Source: Bidens hawaiensis
Lineage: Eukaryota > Streptophyta > Magnoliopsida > Asterales > Asteraceae
NCBI GenBank assembly: GCA_021521415.1
Contig: JAIQDT010001748.1
Location: 1 to 64,000 of the forward strand
Direction of reading: 5' to 3'
DNA: 64,000 nt
The notes beneath the pieces were generated by a model. The model searched no databases, was not told the origin of the DNA, and saw nothing but the letters and a program-made list of their open reading frames with translations. Both the position numbers and the translations under genes were made by a program. Numbering within the stretch: the stretch's first letter is position 1; the number at the start of each line of letters is the position of its first letter. Below, piece after piece: positions 46,697-58,995 of the stretch.

Positions 46697-47372
46697 GGTT
46701 CAATGATCTTTAATGAATAAGCAGAACTTTACGTGAGGCGTCGGTTTTGGATGGTCGTCTCAAAGCATCCAATCTCGCTTTACTCCATAGATGAATGCTT
46801 TTAAAAAGCTACGACTACGTACTCAACTCTATAGGCAAGGGTTATCAAGGAAGTGTATATAAATTAATAACAAGTCATGGTCAACTTTATCGTAAGATGT
46901 GCGTGGCATGGCAGAGGTGTGGGAAACTATTGCAAGGGTCGGGGAAGAATTGTGATCAAGATAAACATAGATATTGACTCAATGGTCAGTTCATAATTAA
47001 AATGATCAGTTCATAATTAAAATGTTCATAAAAAATACTTAGACTTTATAAATCTAATTTCCGAATTTACATAAATGGCTTTGTAGCTATACATTAAAAA
47101 AAATTAACGAGGTATAAAATAAGTAATATAATCAAGGTCGGTAAAAATATAAACAAATAAATTTTTCTACAATTTTATGGGTATTTATTGTATAAACAAT
47201 AACAATAAATTATAATTTTTTTTTACGACGGTGACTTTCATTTTTGTGTTTAGGTCAACAGACTCTCCAAAATCGAGAGCTTCGTTGCCCTATACTGGCC
47301 AGACTATGATCGTTGTGCTAGGAAACCATGTTGTCGGCTCCCACGTGACGATCGTTATGCTGCCATAAGAGA
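46697..47372 (+). pseudogene. Unrecognised decayed gene fragment (unit 3)
   Basis: Copy of the fragment at 26136, with the 21-bp duplication seen in unit 2. No family assigned. Confidence 0.35.
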
Positions 47373-47381
47373 ATAACTCTT

Positions 47382-47610
47382 TGGCGTAACACACAGTGAG
47401 ACGAGAACCCGAGTGAGCTCGGGATTTGAACTAACACACAGTGGGACAAAATCACGGATGAGTTTGGGATTTAAACTGATAACCTCACAAGACCTAACTC
47501 AAATAATTCATTGTCATAATTTACCAAAAGTGATACAAGTAGGGATCGAACTTGGGTTTGTACTAAAAAACGCAAGTCTTCCTGCAACTAGACCACAAAT
47601 GGTGGATTGA
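47382..47610 (-). mobile_element. tRNA-derived SINE (unit 3)
   Basis: Copy of the SINE at 26800; a few point differences (for example CTGCAACTAG in place of CTGCCACTAG in the A box region). Confidence 0.55.
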
Positions 47611-47889
47611 CAATAAATAATAAATAATTTTTATATCATTAATAATAATAGTCACAAAAGACAAAACAAAAAAAGTATATAATAAAAATCAACATTTTGA
47701 GCGGGCCTTTTATTCCATGACCTTTTTTTCTATGTACAATGCATTTCACTCAAAAGGAAAAACTTCGAACATCTCATGCCTCTAAAAATGTACAAGATTG
47801 AAGTTGTAGGTCCAAATTTCCTACATAAACCGACAACTTACAACTTAGTACCACCTAGACGCGAGATCGGATGCCATCCTAAGTAAATT

Positions 47890-49453
47890 CTAGTAGCCAA
47901 ACTCATGATCATATAAGGTGTAGTAACCGATTGTATCGTGTAATGAATCTTGAAAACCCGAACCAGAAAACGGGTCTTGGTGATTGTTTCCATGCTCTAA
48001 GTTCTCGATTGGGCAAAGTTGTTTCCAAAACGATTGAAGATCTTCAACGGTTCCTGGGGATCCTATATCATAGTAGTTACTTTTAATGTCAAATTCTTTC
48101 TCTATGGATGAAGTAGTACTAGTAGAGGAAGAGCTATCATCTTCAAAAGTCACTGACGATTGAGTCACAATAACATCGGTTACATGATTAACACGATGCC
48201 GTGTATTATCGATATCATCGGATTCAAACGTTGATGATACGTTTGAATTATTTGGGCTGTTAGTTTCATGCATCAGGTTGTGTGTCCCACGTTTCTTGAG
48301 ACGAGTATGCCAGTATTTCTTGATTTCGTTATCAGTCCGACCAGGAAGTCTTGTTGCAATTGCTGACCACCTGTAAATAAATTAAAGAAAGGAGGGCATA
48401 AATTAGTATTTAATACACTTGATCAAAACTATATGTCATTCTTAAGAGAATCTAAATAAATTCCTTGGAATTAAATTAATAAACGTGGGTTAGACAGGCT
48501 TGTCGGCAAGTGATTTAGACATCCATGTTACATTTTATCCAACTAATCATGTACACACTAAACAACTTTTCTGAACCATCGGTTCCGTCTGGTCAAATGC
48601 CTTTTCTTTACACTTTAATGTGTAGTTGAGTTACTGAAACATACGTAGACTCAGTCGATAAATTATTAATGAAATTAATTAGGGAGTCGATATATGAGTA
48701 TGTGAAGATGGATAAATTTTAGACGCTACATATATGTGACACTTTAGGCAAATCACTTGTCGTTTATTGTGTTATTGTTCATATGAGTGATGGACATGAA
48801 GAGTGCTTCATATCAAATGTCAATGATGTGTGGGTAACTTCGTATTTAAGTCTCCTTGCGTGAGAGTAATTCTACACTAGATGGTCTCCTTGAAAGTTTT
48901 CATTCAGGCAATCAAAACCAAATATGTATAGACAGATCAAACAATACCGGTTGGTACGATAAGTTCAATGTTGGCTATTAACTAGAAAAATCTTTAGGTA
49001 CTTAATTAATAGATATACCATAGGAAAGTTGGTTTGTTAATGGATTTTGAAATAAACCATTGATTATAATTATCTATGCATATATACCTATTGCCAAGAA
49101 GTGAGTGAGAATGTAGTATGATTTCTTCTTCTTCCTTGGAGAAGTTCCCTCTCTTTATGTTAGGCTTTAGATAATTCATCCACCGAAGTCTGCAACTCTT
49201 CCCGCTTCTCGATAACCCTGATTAAAGACAACATAGAAACTATAAGAAATCATGCTATATATTTCAATATCACATAATCATATATAGATCCGAAGTATAT
49301 GAATCCTCGGATTTTTTTACCAGCAAATTTGGGCATATGAGACCAGTTCCAGATGCCATATCTATTAATATAAGCAACCAACTTTTGATCTTCTTCAAGG
49401 CTCCATGAACCTTTCTTTAAACCTGTGTTCATCTCACCACTTGGAGACCTCAT
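47890..49453 (-). CDS. R2R3-MYB transcription factor MYB-B3, altered R3 helix
   Basis: Exons 49321-49453, 49088-49217 and 47890-48370, same structure and 247 residues. The frame is open, but residue 106 in the R3 recognition helix is Lys ([11 protein letters not shown]) in place of the nearly invariant Asn (NEIKNYWH). The equivalent Asn183 of c-Myb R3 contacts bases of the AAC core, so this copy is predicted to bind DNA poorly or with altered preference; that prediction is an inference. A second change is His to Arg in the central linker (TRHRVNH). Arg67 is normal. It could be a decoy or a decaying duplicate, or the change could be a sequencing error. Confidence 0.88.
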
Positions 49454-49779
49454 CACTTCTTAATGTATAAACTATATTCAAATCAGTAGTGTAGTATCAT
49501 GAACTGATGTGGTATAGTGACTGTTTGAGTGCTATAAATAATGATCATTATAAGCGTACGTAATAGATATTCTGAAGCAGCTTCCTCTCAACCACCAAGC
49601 AACTTCCATTATCAGTAAATTCTGTGGTGCAATCATGTTGGTCAAAGTAAACACGTACTATATAAGTAAGCAGTCTTGATGCCAAAAGTATCAAGGATAA
49701 TAAGCATAAAAATATTCCACAGATAACATAAAAAATAGTACTGTCTACGCGTCGTACGTACAATGTCTAGATTTGAAAA

Positions 49780-51910
49780 TACATGCATGGGGTGATGAAA
49801 TAATACATGGGGGAATGCACATGTGTTTTAAATTAATTGATGGAAACATTGCGGTGCTCTTTTAAATTCACTTCTAACAAAAAGTTTTGTCCCACAACAG
49901 GTCACGGATTGATAATGTTGGGTTTCAATGTTTCTCAAGTAGTCTTCCATGATTGACTACTTCAGTACTTCTACACCAACCGTACTAATTTTCTCTCTCT
50001 CTCTCAATCTATAAACTCTTCTCTCTCAATCAATAAACCTTGGATAATTTTGGGCATTCATCTTTCACCTCTTCTAAATTGTTTATTATTGATTATTGGG
50101 TGGACTTAGCTACCCCTCAACTTTTCATCGGCAGTGAAAATTTTTTTTATTTAGTCGGTTTTCGTATTTCGTTATCCCTGAAACAATATAACGGTACCCC
50201 TATTTGTTTAAAATCCAATCAAACAAAAAGCTAAAACCAATTAAGGTTTAAAGCATAACCAAATTAAAGCTCAAACCAAATAAAATCATTGTCTGTTGTT
50301 CCTTTACGCTTGGACATTTAGACCAGGCCGGCATCAACATTCAACGAAGCAAAGTTTCATTCAGACACTGTCCAGCCCACGCTGCTTCCACCCCATGCTG
50401 CACATCCCCCTGCCGCTCTCCTCAGGTCACCAGACCTCCACGTTGCAGTCGATTAGCCGACGGCCGGTGTTCCGATAATCCCTCTTCCACGTTTGACTTA
50501 TACTTATTCATTTTAGGTATTCTCCTACTTTTATCTAAAATTGTAATTGTTAATTTGTTTATATAAATTGTTAATTTGAATTTTTTTTTAATTATAGGCA
50601 ATCAAATATCTGAATGATTGGTTATGGTTTATTGGATATTTTGACAATGTAAATTGGAATAGACTAGCTATATAGGGTTTAAATTTTGTTTCTTTTAAAA
50701 CTATTGAACATGAAAATGAAAAAGTCTTATTAGTAATCTTTTTAAACGAAAATTCCAATAAAATGATGATATTGAATTATTGATCCAACATGTTAAAAAA
50801 CTTATTATAAGAAATATGATAAAAAAATTCAGTTTTTGTATGAAATATGGTAAAAAAAATTTCATTTTGCATTGTACAAAATACGGTATATATATATTTT
50901 TTAAACATTACTCCTGAAATTTCCGTCTAGATCCGCCACTAATTGATTGTAATCTTCATCGAGATTTCATATGCACAAAGAGTGTACTAACAATTGGGCC
51001 CTTATATATAATTCTATTTTTTTAAGAAAAAAATATGATAATTCTGATAACTAATAAACAAAACAAAGTTAATTTTAACAACCCGCTGGTTGTTTAGGAA
51101 AGATAATTTCTGAAAATATATACAAAGTTATCTATCTTAGTAATTACTAATTAGCGATCTAGAAATCGTAGTAATTACTAATTAGCGATCTAGCAATCGA
51201 GTTCAAGTAATAGAAACAATACTACTCCTACTACTACTACTAATAATAATAATAATAATAAAAAAAGCATCTAAATTGTAATAATTTTAAACTTGGATTA
51301 AAGTATGATGCTACTCATTTAATTTGGAAATTTAAGAAAACATATATTCTCTATAGGCCTATAGGGTATGGATCGGTAAGCACCTCTTATTAATCCGATA
51401 TGACCCCCCTTTTCATTCGAATGAGGCTAGTGGACCCCCCCTCATTTCACTAGTAAAGTGAGGTCAAATATTTACTTTTATATTATTTTGTTTTCTATTA
51501 CGCATAATTTATATTAACTAAAAATAAGTAACTCAAATATTTCGGTCAAATGAAAAATAATCAATTAGTTAATAATATATAAAATTAATTATACATAAAT
51601 TTATTATTTTCGACAAAATTTTTTTTTGGGCAAAAATTTTCAAGTTTAAATAGCAAAAACAGAAAAAATCAAAACCAATTGGTTTTAAAAATCTAAAAAC
51701 CAAAGTTTCAGTTTTTGATTTGGTTTTAGCCCAAAGCAACCCAAACTGAATCGTGGACACCCTTATCGCGCATAGCAGGCAAGGAAGCTAGCAAAATGGT
51801 GGAGGTCTCCTTTGCAGGAGATGCCCTCACCTCTAGCTCAAAGGTAAGCCGCCATGTTGCCCACTTTGAGGTAAGAGTCATGCTAATCTCGTTTTCCTCA
51901 ACGGTATTTT
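49780..51910. other. Non-coding part of unit 3
   Basis: Microsatellites as in unit 1 with shorter (CT)n, then the 1.7 kb deletion junction near 51467. No gene is seen. Confidence 0.6.
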
Positions 51911-52316
51911 TGTAAGGCCCCGGTCCCGGTGCTCTACATTAGAGTTGGATTTACTCATAAACGCAGTTTAAATATCAGAATTAAATAAAACTTTTCGCAG
52001 AATATAAAAACATCAAACATTTATTACAAAATATTAAAATCTTATCTTTAAACTTTCAAATTATCTGAACATAAAACATCATAACTTTTCTTCATTAGAT
52101 GTCAGTTAGCTCAGTCCGTGCCATGTGTCCCCCTCAAGCCAACCCATTCATCCTATTTGTCTGCGTGCATACTAAAACTCAGCTGCACTAAGTGAGTTAT
52201 AGTTAATCAGACAATATACATTACATTACATACACACACACACATTTATGTGTATACGTATCTGTGGATACATATTACATACTTAAAACTGCTTCTTTCA
52301 TTCATACTTACATACA

Positions 52317-53036
52317 TGTTGGAAGTTTTAAAGTGTCTGAATGGATTCTTAATTAAGAAATGGTTAAAGTTTTCTACATCGGATTGGGAACAAAATAAAG
52401 AGTGGTCTATAAGGTAGAGCATTTACCACTCATTTAAATCTTTATGACATGTTTTACCACAAGTCCTATGCGCGCGCGGGGGGGTTGGGTGGTGCAAATT
52501 TGGGTTTTTGGACTAGAAATTCTTCGAACTCGTGCATGCCCGCACGTCCTGCAGACACGAATGCAGGTCCAAAAACCCAAGCCCGCGTGAGACAATTTTT
52601 TGAATTTGTTTTTGAAATTCAAAATCTGTTGGCCTGGTCAAGATTATTAATGATCATTATGATGATAATAATTATTATTTTCGGTTTTCAATTCTGCACT
52701 AATGATCATTATTTAAATATTTTTACAATTTAATGGTTATCAATTAGAACTAAGTATGTTTATAATTGTTTGGTTATAAAACCATGACTAGTGCTTCTGT
52801 TTGAGACACACCAACACACACTTCTTCTTCTTCCTCTTTGCTACAACAACATTGTTACAGTTTCGTTTCAGGCAAGTGATCAAGTCCAGCAGTACTACGC
52901 TTCTGCTTCGAATCAGAGTACCCTGGGAACAGACCACGAATCTGTTTAAGGGAATTGTGTCAAACACAAGCCCTGTTCACCGTTTCTTGTTTATTTCTTT
53001 TCTTTTTCAAGATTTTATTACACAAGATTATTAACA
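52317..53036 (+). repeat. Copia-B 5' LTR (unit 3)
   Basis: 720 bp copy that belongs to the only unit with the rest of the element attached. Confidence 0.85.
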
Positions 53037-53079
53037 AACTTAAACAAATTACTTATTATTCTTGTGATTTCGTTTAAGA

Positions 53080-54443
53080 ATGGAATCCCAACCCATGACT
53101 ATTGCCGTCCCTGCAATCGTGACTTCCGTTGTTGCTGTCAGAACCGGTTTGTTTGCTCCGCTGCCTGTTGCAGTCACGTCTCATGCTGAGAAACCGAAAA
53201 AGTTCATCGGTGTAAATTTCAAATAGTGGCAGCAAAAAATGTTCTTTTATTTGACCACTTTGAACTTCGCGAGGTTCTTGACTAAAACCGTTCCCCAAGT
53301 TGATGGAGGGGAAATGATGCACAATTATTGAGCACGGTTCAGGCTTGGAATCGTTCGAATTTCTTGTTCCAGAATTATATTTTGAATGGCATGGTGGATG
53401 CACTCTATAATGTGTATTGTAAGGCCAAGACTGCCAAAGAATTATGAGAGTCGTTGGACCGCAAAAACAAAACAGAAGATGCCGGTACTAAGAAATTTGT
53501 GGTGGCTAAGTTCTTGGACTTTGAAATGATAGACTCAAGAACTGTTATGAGTCAAGTTCAAGATTTGCATGTTATTCTTCATGATATTCATGCGGAAGGA
53601 ATGTCGCTTAGCGAGACATTCCAAGTTGCCTGTATTATTTAAAAAGCTACCACCAATTTGGGTCGATTTCAAGAATTATCTCAAGCATAAGCCAAAGGAG
53701 ATGACCATTGAAGATCTTGTCGTTCGTCTTCGTATTGTAGAAGATAACAAAATTGCACTAAAAATAAGTGACAACCCTGGAACAACAAAGGCCAATGTTG
53801 TTGAACATGACCAATATTCAAAGGGTAACAAAAACAGAGGAAAGAATAATCATGGGAAAAGCTTCAACCTTGGTCCTAAGGGGGGAGTTAGGAAGAAAAA
53901 GAAGTTCCAAGGAACATGTTATGATTGTGGAAAGCAAGGCCATAGGGCCAATGAATGCAAGCTTCCAAAGAAAGTAAATGCTCGACAAGTGAACATGGTT
54001 CGTGAGGTTGAGAACCTTGTTGTTGTGGTCAAGGATCTCTCGATTATGGTTATCGAAATTAACTTGGTTGGGCAAAATAAAAAAGATTGGTGGGTCGATA
54101 CGGGGGCTACCCGTCATGTGTGATTTGACAAAAGTCCTTTTAGCACTTTCAAAGAGGTGACTAATGGAGAAAAGTATTTATGGGAAACTTCGCTACGACA
54201 GAAGTTAAATGTGAGGGGAATGTGGTTTTGAAGATGACTTCGGGAAATGAACTCACTTTGTCAAATGTGTTGTATGTTCCCGAAATTCGTAAGAATCTTG
54301 TGTCGGGGTGGCAGTTGAACAAATTTGGTTTCAAAATGGTGACTGAGTTTGATAAGGTCGTGTTGACCAAAAATGGTTTGTATGTTGGTAAAGGCTATGC
54401 CCTCAATGGTATGTTTAAGTTGAATATAACTGTGTTTAATTGA
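53080..54443 (+). pseudogene. Copia-B gag and protease
   Basis: ATG at 53080 opens gag; an in-frame stop follows at about codon 47, and further stops and a shift occur near 53320, 53445 and 53640. The capsid-like portion (SQVQDLHVILHDIHAEGM) is clear at 53550-53600. A complete zinc knuckle CYDCGKQGHRANEC lies at 53917-53958. The protease site DTGA is at 54097-54108, followed by a stop near 54121 and a second frame to 54443 with LSNVLYVPEIRKNLVS. The protein cannot be made intact. Confidence 0.85.
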
Positions 54444-55531
54444 ATGAATGAAAATGCTACTAGTTTTGCTTATATGCTTGAGTCTTCTAATGTTTGGCAT
54501 GGTAGACTATGTCATGTTAATTTTAATTCCATTCGGAGTTTGATTAAACTTAATTATATACCAACATTCGATATCGACTCAAATAATAAATTTGAAACTT
54601 GCGTCGAAGCAAAACAAACGATATCGTCATTCAAAAAGATTGAACGATTCACCGAACCCCTCAAGATGATTCACACTGATGTTTGTAATCTAAAAGCAAT
54701 TCCTACTCGTGGTGGGAACAATTACTTCATCACGTTCATTGATGATAGTACAACACATTGCTATGTTTACTTACTTAAGAGTAAGGACGAGGCTATTGAT
54801 AAGTTTATCTTATTTAAAGCCGAAGTTGTGAATCAACTAAATAGGAAAATCAAAAGAGTAAGGAGTGAACGAGGAGGTGAATATGTTTCACCTTTTGTTG
54901 ACTTGTGTGAAAAATAAGGAATCATACATGAACTCACGCCTCCTTACTCCACTCAATCAAATCGCATAGCGGAACGTAAAAATCAAACTTTTAAAGAAAT
55001 GATGAATGCCATGATGATTAGTTCTGGGGTAAACCCGGACATGTGGGGAAGCAATCTTATCGATGAATTACGTCTTGAAAATGATACCCAATAAGAAGAA
55101 AGATGTAACGCCATATGAATTATGGACGGGAAATAAACCATCATATAAATACTGCGAGTGTGTGGGTGCCTAGCCAAGGTATTGGTGAGTCCACCGAAAC
55201 GCCTTCTAATAGGACCCAAAACCGTGGATTGTGTATCTATAGGATCTACCCATTCTGGTGGTGCATTTCGATTTATTGTGCATGATTCCAAGAACACTGG
55301 AATAAACAATAGCACCATAATAGAACACAGGATGCATCATGGTTTGAACATATGTTCCCATGTTTGGGTAAAGGAAAACCAAGCTATTCTAGACCGGTTG
55401 AGGAAACTATTCCAGAGAATGAGGGTACAAGAGATGAACCTCGGGAACAATCTAAGACAGAGGAGGTTGAAATCAGAAAGAGTAAATGACAAAGAAGTGA
55501 AAAATCCTTCGGCCCTGATTTCCTTACCTAC
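54444..55531 (+). pseudogene. Copia-B integrase
   Basis: WHGRLCHVN near 54495 is the GAG-pre-integrase zinc region. The catalytic core follows with HTDVC (first Asp) near 54670, FIDDSTTHCYVY near 54740 and a third acidic site in IAERKNQTFKEMMN near 54970, after a stop at 54915. From 55080 to 55531 the C-terminal part is recognisable only in pieces and changes frame. Confidence 0.8.
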
Positions 55532-56790
55532 ATGGTAGAAGAGGAACCTCAAATGTACCAACAAGCGGTGAACTCCGTAGAAGGACCTCGGTGTAGGGAG
55601 GCCATCAAATGTGAGATAGATTCTATCTTACAAAATCATACATGGGAACTAATGGATCTTCCTCAAGGATGTAAACCACTAGGATATAGATGGATCTTCA
55701 AGAAGAAGATGAAGCCTGATGGCACCATCGATAAGTATAAGGCAAGGTTGGTGATCAAAGGATATAAACAACGAGAAGGTTTAGATTACTCTGATACGTA
55801 TTCGCCAGTTACACGAATAACCTCTATCAGGTTGGTGCTTGCCATTGCCTCCATTAGAAACTTGAAAGTTCAACAAATGAATGTAAAAACAGCTTTCTTG
55901 AATGGAAATATGGAGGAAGAGATTTAAATGGAACAACCTGAAGGTTCATAGCCATTGGGCAAGAAAAGAAAGTGTGTAAACTTGTGAAATCCTTGTATGG
56001 ATTGAAACAAGCTCCCAAACAATGGCACCAAAAGTTTGATCATGTCATGCTTGATGCTAGGTTCAAAATCAATGAATGTGACAAATATGTATACATGAAG
56101 GACACATCCGATGGATATGCCAGTTTGTGTTTATACGTAGATGATATGCTCATTGCTGGAAGTGATGACAAAATCATAAAGTCAACAAAGAAGATGCTAA
56201 AAGCAAGATTTTAAATGAAAGACATGAGTTTCGCAGATGTGATTCTGGGAGTTAACATCACACGAACCCAAAATGGACTTGTTTTAGGTCAATCCCACTA
56301 CGTGAGCAAAGTTCTTGAGAAGTTTAATGCGAATCACTCTAATGTAGCTAGAACTCCCATGGACCAAGTCAACCTCTAGCTAAGAATAGAGGTGAACCCG
56401 TTAACCAGTTGGAATACTCAAGAATTATTGGTAGCTTGATGTGTCTTATGAGTTGCACTATATCCGACTTAGCATATGCTGTGAGCAAGCTAAGTAGATA
56501 CACAAGCAACCCAAGTTCAACTCATTGTAACTGTGTGATTCGGGTGTTTGGTACCTAAGGTACACTAGGGAATACATTTTACATTATAACAGATATCCAA
56601 CAGTTATCGAAGGACACTGTGATGCAAATTGGATATCTGACACGAATGATTCCAGAGCAACAAGTGTATATGTATTTACACTTGGAGGTGCTGCTACATC
56701 GTGGAAATCGTCAAAGTAAACGGTTATAGTTAGATCCACGATGGAATCAGAATTCATCGCTCTAGATAAAGCAGACGAAGAGGCATAATA
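55532..56790 (+). pseudogene. Copia-B reverse transcriptase and RNase H
   Basis: RT starts with GYRWIFKKKMKPDG and KARLVIKGYKQREG, then KTAFLNGNMEEEI before a stop at 55925. The next frame has LVKSLYGLKQAPKQWH and the active site YVDD (56134-56145). A stop at 56212 follows. RNase H is seen as [10 protein letters not shown] near 56610 and TMESEFIAL near 56740. The stops and shifts show it is inactive. Confidence 0.85.
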
Positions 56791-57554
56791 GTTGAGGATA
56801 TACCAATCGGCAATTGGAAGAGCTCATAGCACAATGTATAATGGTAAGAATAGACATAATACGGTACGACAACTAATATCTACTGGAATTATCACTGTTG
56901 GCTACATGAAGTTAAAGGATAATATTGCGGATCCGCTAAAAAAGGCCTAAGTAGAGAGTTAGTTCAGAATTCGTCCATGGGAATGGGACTAAATCTTTTG
57001 AAAAATTAAAGTTCATGCGAAGGAAACCTAACTAAACAGATTGGAGATCCCAAGAATTTAGTTCAATAGGAAAACCTAATCGTATGAATTAGTGCGGTCA
57101 CTGGGGGGGGGGGGGGATAACCCTTAAACTTAAGAGGGAGTTTACTACATAGCTAGGTAACCTTCCCAGTCCATTCCTAAAGTGACAAGTGTGAAGCTAA
57201 GCATATGGCTTTTAATGATTCGACCAAGGTAGTCATACATGGTGAATCACCTATGTGAAAGAGAAGTGGGGTCACTTCGAAGGGTGTTGTTGGGCACAAT
57301 ACTTAATAGCTCTTACAGAACCAGGCGCGTGTTCATGACCATAACTAACATAACTATGAGGACTTGACTTTGTTAGGGAGAGTCTTGTGTGACGTGTATT
57401 GTCGTCTACACAAACGACACACGAGTTCAAAGACATCGCTGTCTACTCAGAGCCAGTGGGCTAAGTATACTTCATAAGCAATGGTTCAAAGGATAACACC
57501 TACCTATTGTATGCAAAATTCAATAGCTTAAATCTAATCGGAATAATGTTGTTT
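56791..57554 (+). other. Copia-B 3' noncoding region
   Basis: Includes a worn DPLxK-like pol end near 56930 and a run of about 14 G at 57103-57117. The rest (57010-57500) is the counterpart of 4459-5200 of the minus-strand element. The start of the 3' LTR is expected here, but only TGTTG at 57548-57552 remains before solo LTR D. Confidence 0.6.
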
Positions 57555-57939
57555 TGTAAGTCCCCGTTACCGGTGCCTCACATTTGGGCGTTGGATATAC
57601 TCATCAACATAGTTCTATTCATCAGAGTTAATAAAAACATATGCGGAATATAAAAACTTTCATAAAACATTTCATTAACCATAACTTGTCTTAAAATAAA
57701 TATCTTTTCTTTCAAAATATTATAATATTAAACATAAATGTCTCGAGTCTTCCGATGCCAGCCTCTTATTCAATGCCACGTGTTCCCCTCAAGCGAGCTG
57801 TCTCATCCTACTCACCTGCGTGCATACTAAAAGTCAGCTACGCTGAGTGAGTTCTAGTTAATAACATAACATACTTTACATACATACATACATACATACA
57901 TACTTTCATAATTCAAATTCTACTTTACTCTATTATATT

Positions 57940-58215
57940 CTTCCTCGGATATTATTAGGGTCCGGTTCCTTTTTCTGCCTTAGATATTATTAAGGTCTAG
58001 TCCCTTTTCTGCCTCGAGATTATTAAAGGGCTCAGTCACTTTTCTACCTGGATATTATTAGGGTCCAGTCCCTTTTCTGCCTCGAGATTATTAAAGGGCT
58101 CAGTCCCTTTTCTGCCTTGGATATTATTAGGGCCCAGTCCCTTTTCTGCCTCGAGATAATTAAAGGGCTCGGTCCCTTTTCTACCTTGGATATTATTAGG
58201 GTCCAGTCCCTTTTC
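57940..58215. repeat. Minisatellite, about 35-bp units, in LTR D
   Basis: About seven units of GGATATTATTAGGGTCCAGT/GAGATTATTAAAGGGCTCAG followed by CCCTTTTCTGCCT. Two unit types alternate, giving a higher-order period of about 70 bp. Confidence 0.85.
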
Positions 58216-58289
58216 TACCTTTCTATGTCTTACATTCATTCATAACATACATATGTATCATTCATAGTTCATACATAACATTCATATTC

Positions 58290-58618
58290 ATAATCATAAC
58301 TTGGCAGTACGTGCAATATCTGAAGATCGTTCACGTACCAACAAGCAATCATTCATACATTATACATAGCATTCATATTCATAACTATAACTTGATAGTA
58401 CGTGCAATATCCGAAGATCGTTCACGTACCGGCAAGTAATCATTCATACATTATACATAGCATTCACATTCATAACTATAACTTGACAGTACGTGTAATA
58501 TCCGAAGATCGTTCACGTACCGGCAAGCAATCATTCATACATTATACATAACTATAACTTGACAGTACGTGCAATATCCGAAGATCGTTCACGTATCGAC
58601 AAGCCATCATTCATAACT
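58290..58618. repeat. Tandem repeat, unit about 95 bp, in LTR D
   Basis: Three to four units with CAGTACGTGCAATATCYGAA, GATCGTTCACGTACC and CATTCATACATTATACATA. Each unit holds a TACGTG..CACGTA inverted pair. Confidence 0.85.
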
Positions 58619-58844
58619 TTCACATAATCACATAAGGCATACACTTATCACTTAGGATAAGTGTATTAGCAAATCACAACGAGTATGCACACAGCCCCGA
58701 AAACATAACAAGGAATGGGGCTAGAAACTCACCTGAGCTCTGCTTCTTTCTCCGATAGTTGTTAATCCCTTCTTTAACTGAGCTCAGCTGACTGTATATA
58801 AGTTATACGTATCAAAATTCGTCCTATCGTATCAGATTTCTTTT

Positions 58845-58995
58845 ACTTAGTATTAAGCGATCTTAGTATTAAGCGAACTTAGTATAGGCGAACTTATCCA
58901 TAGGTGATCTTAACATCAGCGAACTTATAAGCGAAGTTAACCAGCAGGCGAACTTATTCAGTACGCGAAGTTAACCAGCAGGCGAACTTAACACG
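58845..58995. repeat. GCGAACTTA word array in LTR D
   Basis: About ten GCGA(A/T)CTTA or GCGAAGTTA words in 150 bp with irregular spacers. It sits where LTR C has the ATTCTAATCGAAT array. Confidence 0.75.

Larger units (their letters stand above)
44777..53368. repeat. Tandem unit 3 (about 8.6 kb, internally deleted)
   Basis: Last unit. It shares the 21-bp duplication with unit 2. At about 51467 it jumps from the CACTAGTAAAGTGAGGTCA block to ATATTTACTTTTATATT, skipping about 1.7 kb that corresponds to 41168-42867 of unit 2 (the foldback, the CCGGTT repeat and most of the AT-rich stretch). At 53368 it continues into the rest of copia-B, so this unit keeps the original copia-B context. Confidence 0.95.

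Noticed and set aside
24217..53368. Tandem triplication as a pure assembly error
   Set aside because: The units differ by point changes, indels, microsatellite lengths and a 1.7 kb deletion, which favours real copies; long reads are still needed to prove it.
58036..58239. 67-codon minus-strand frame with internal repeats
   Set aside because: It is the translation of a minisatellite in a solo LTR.
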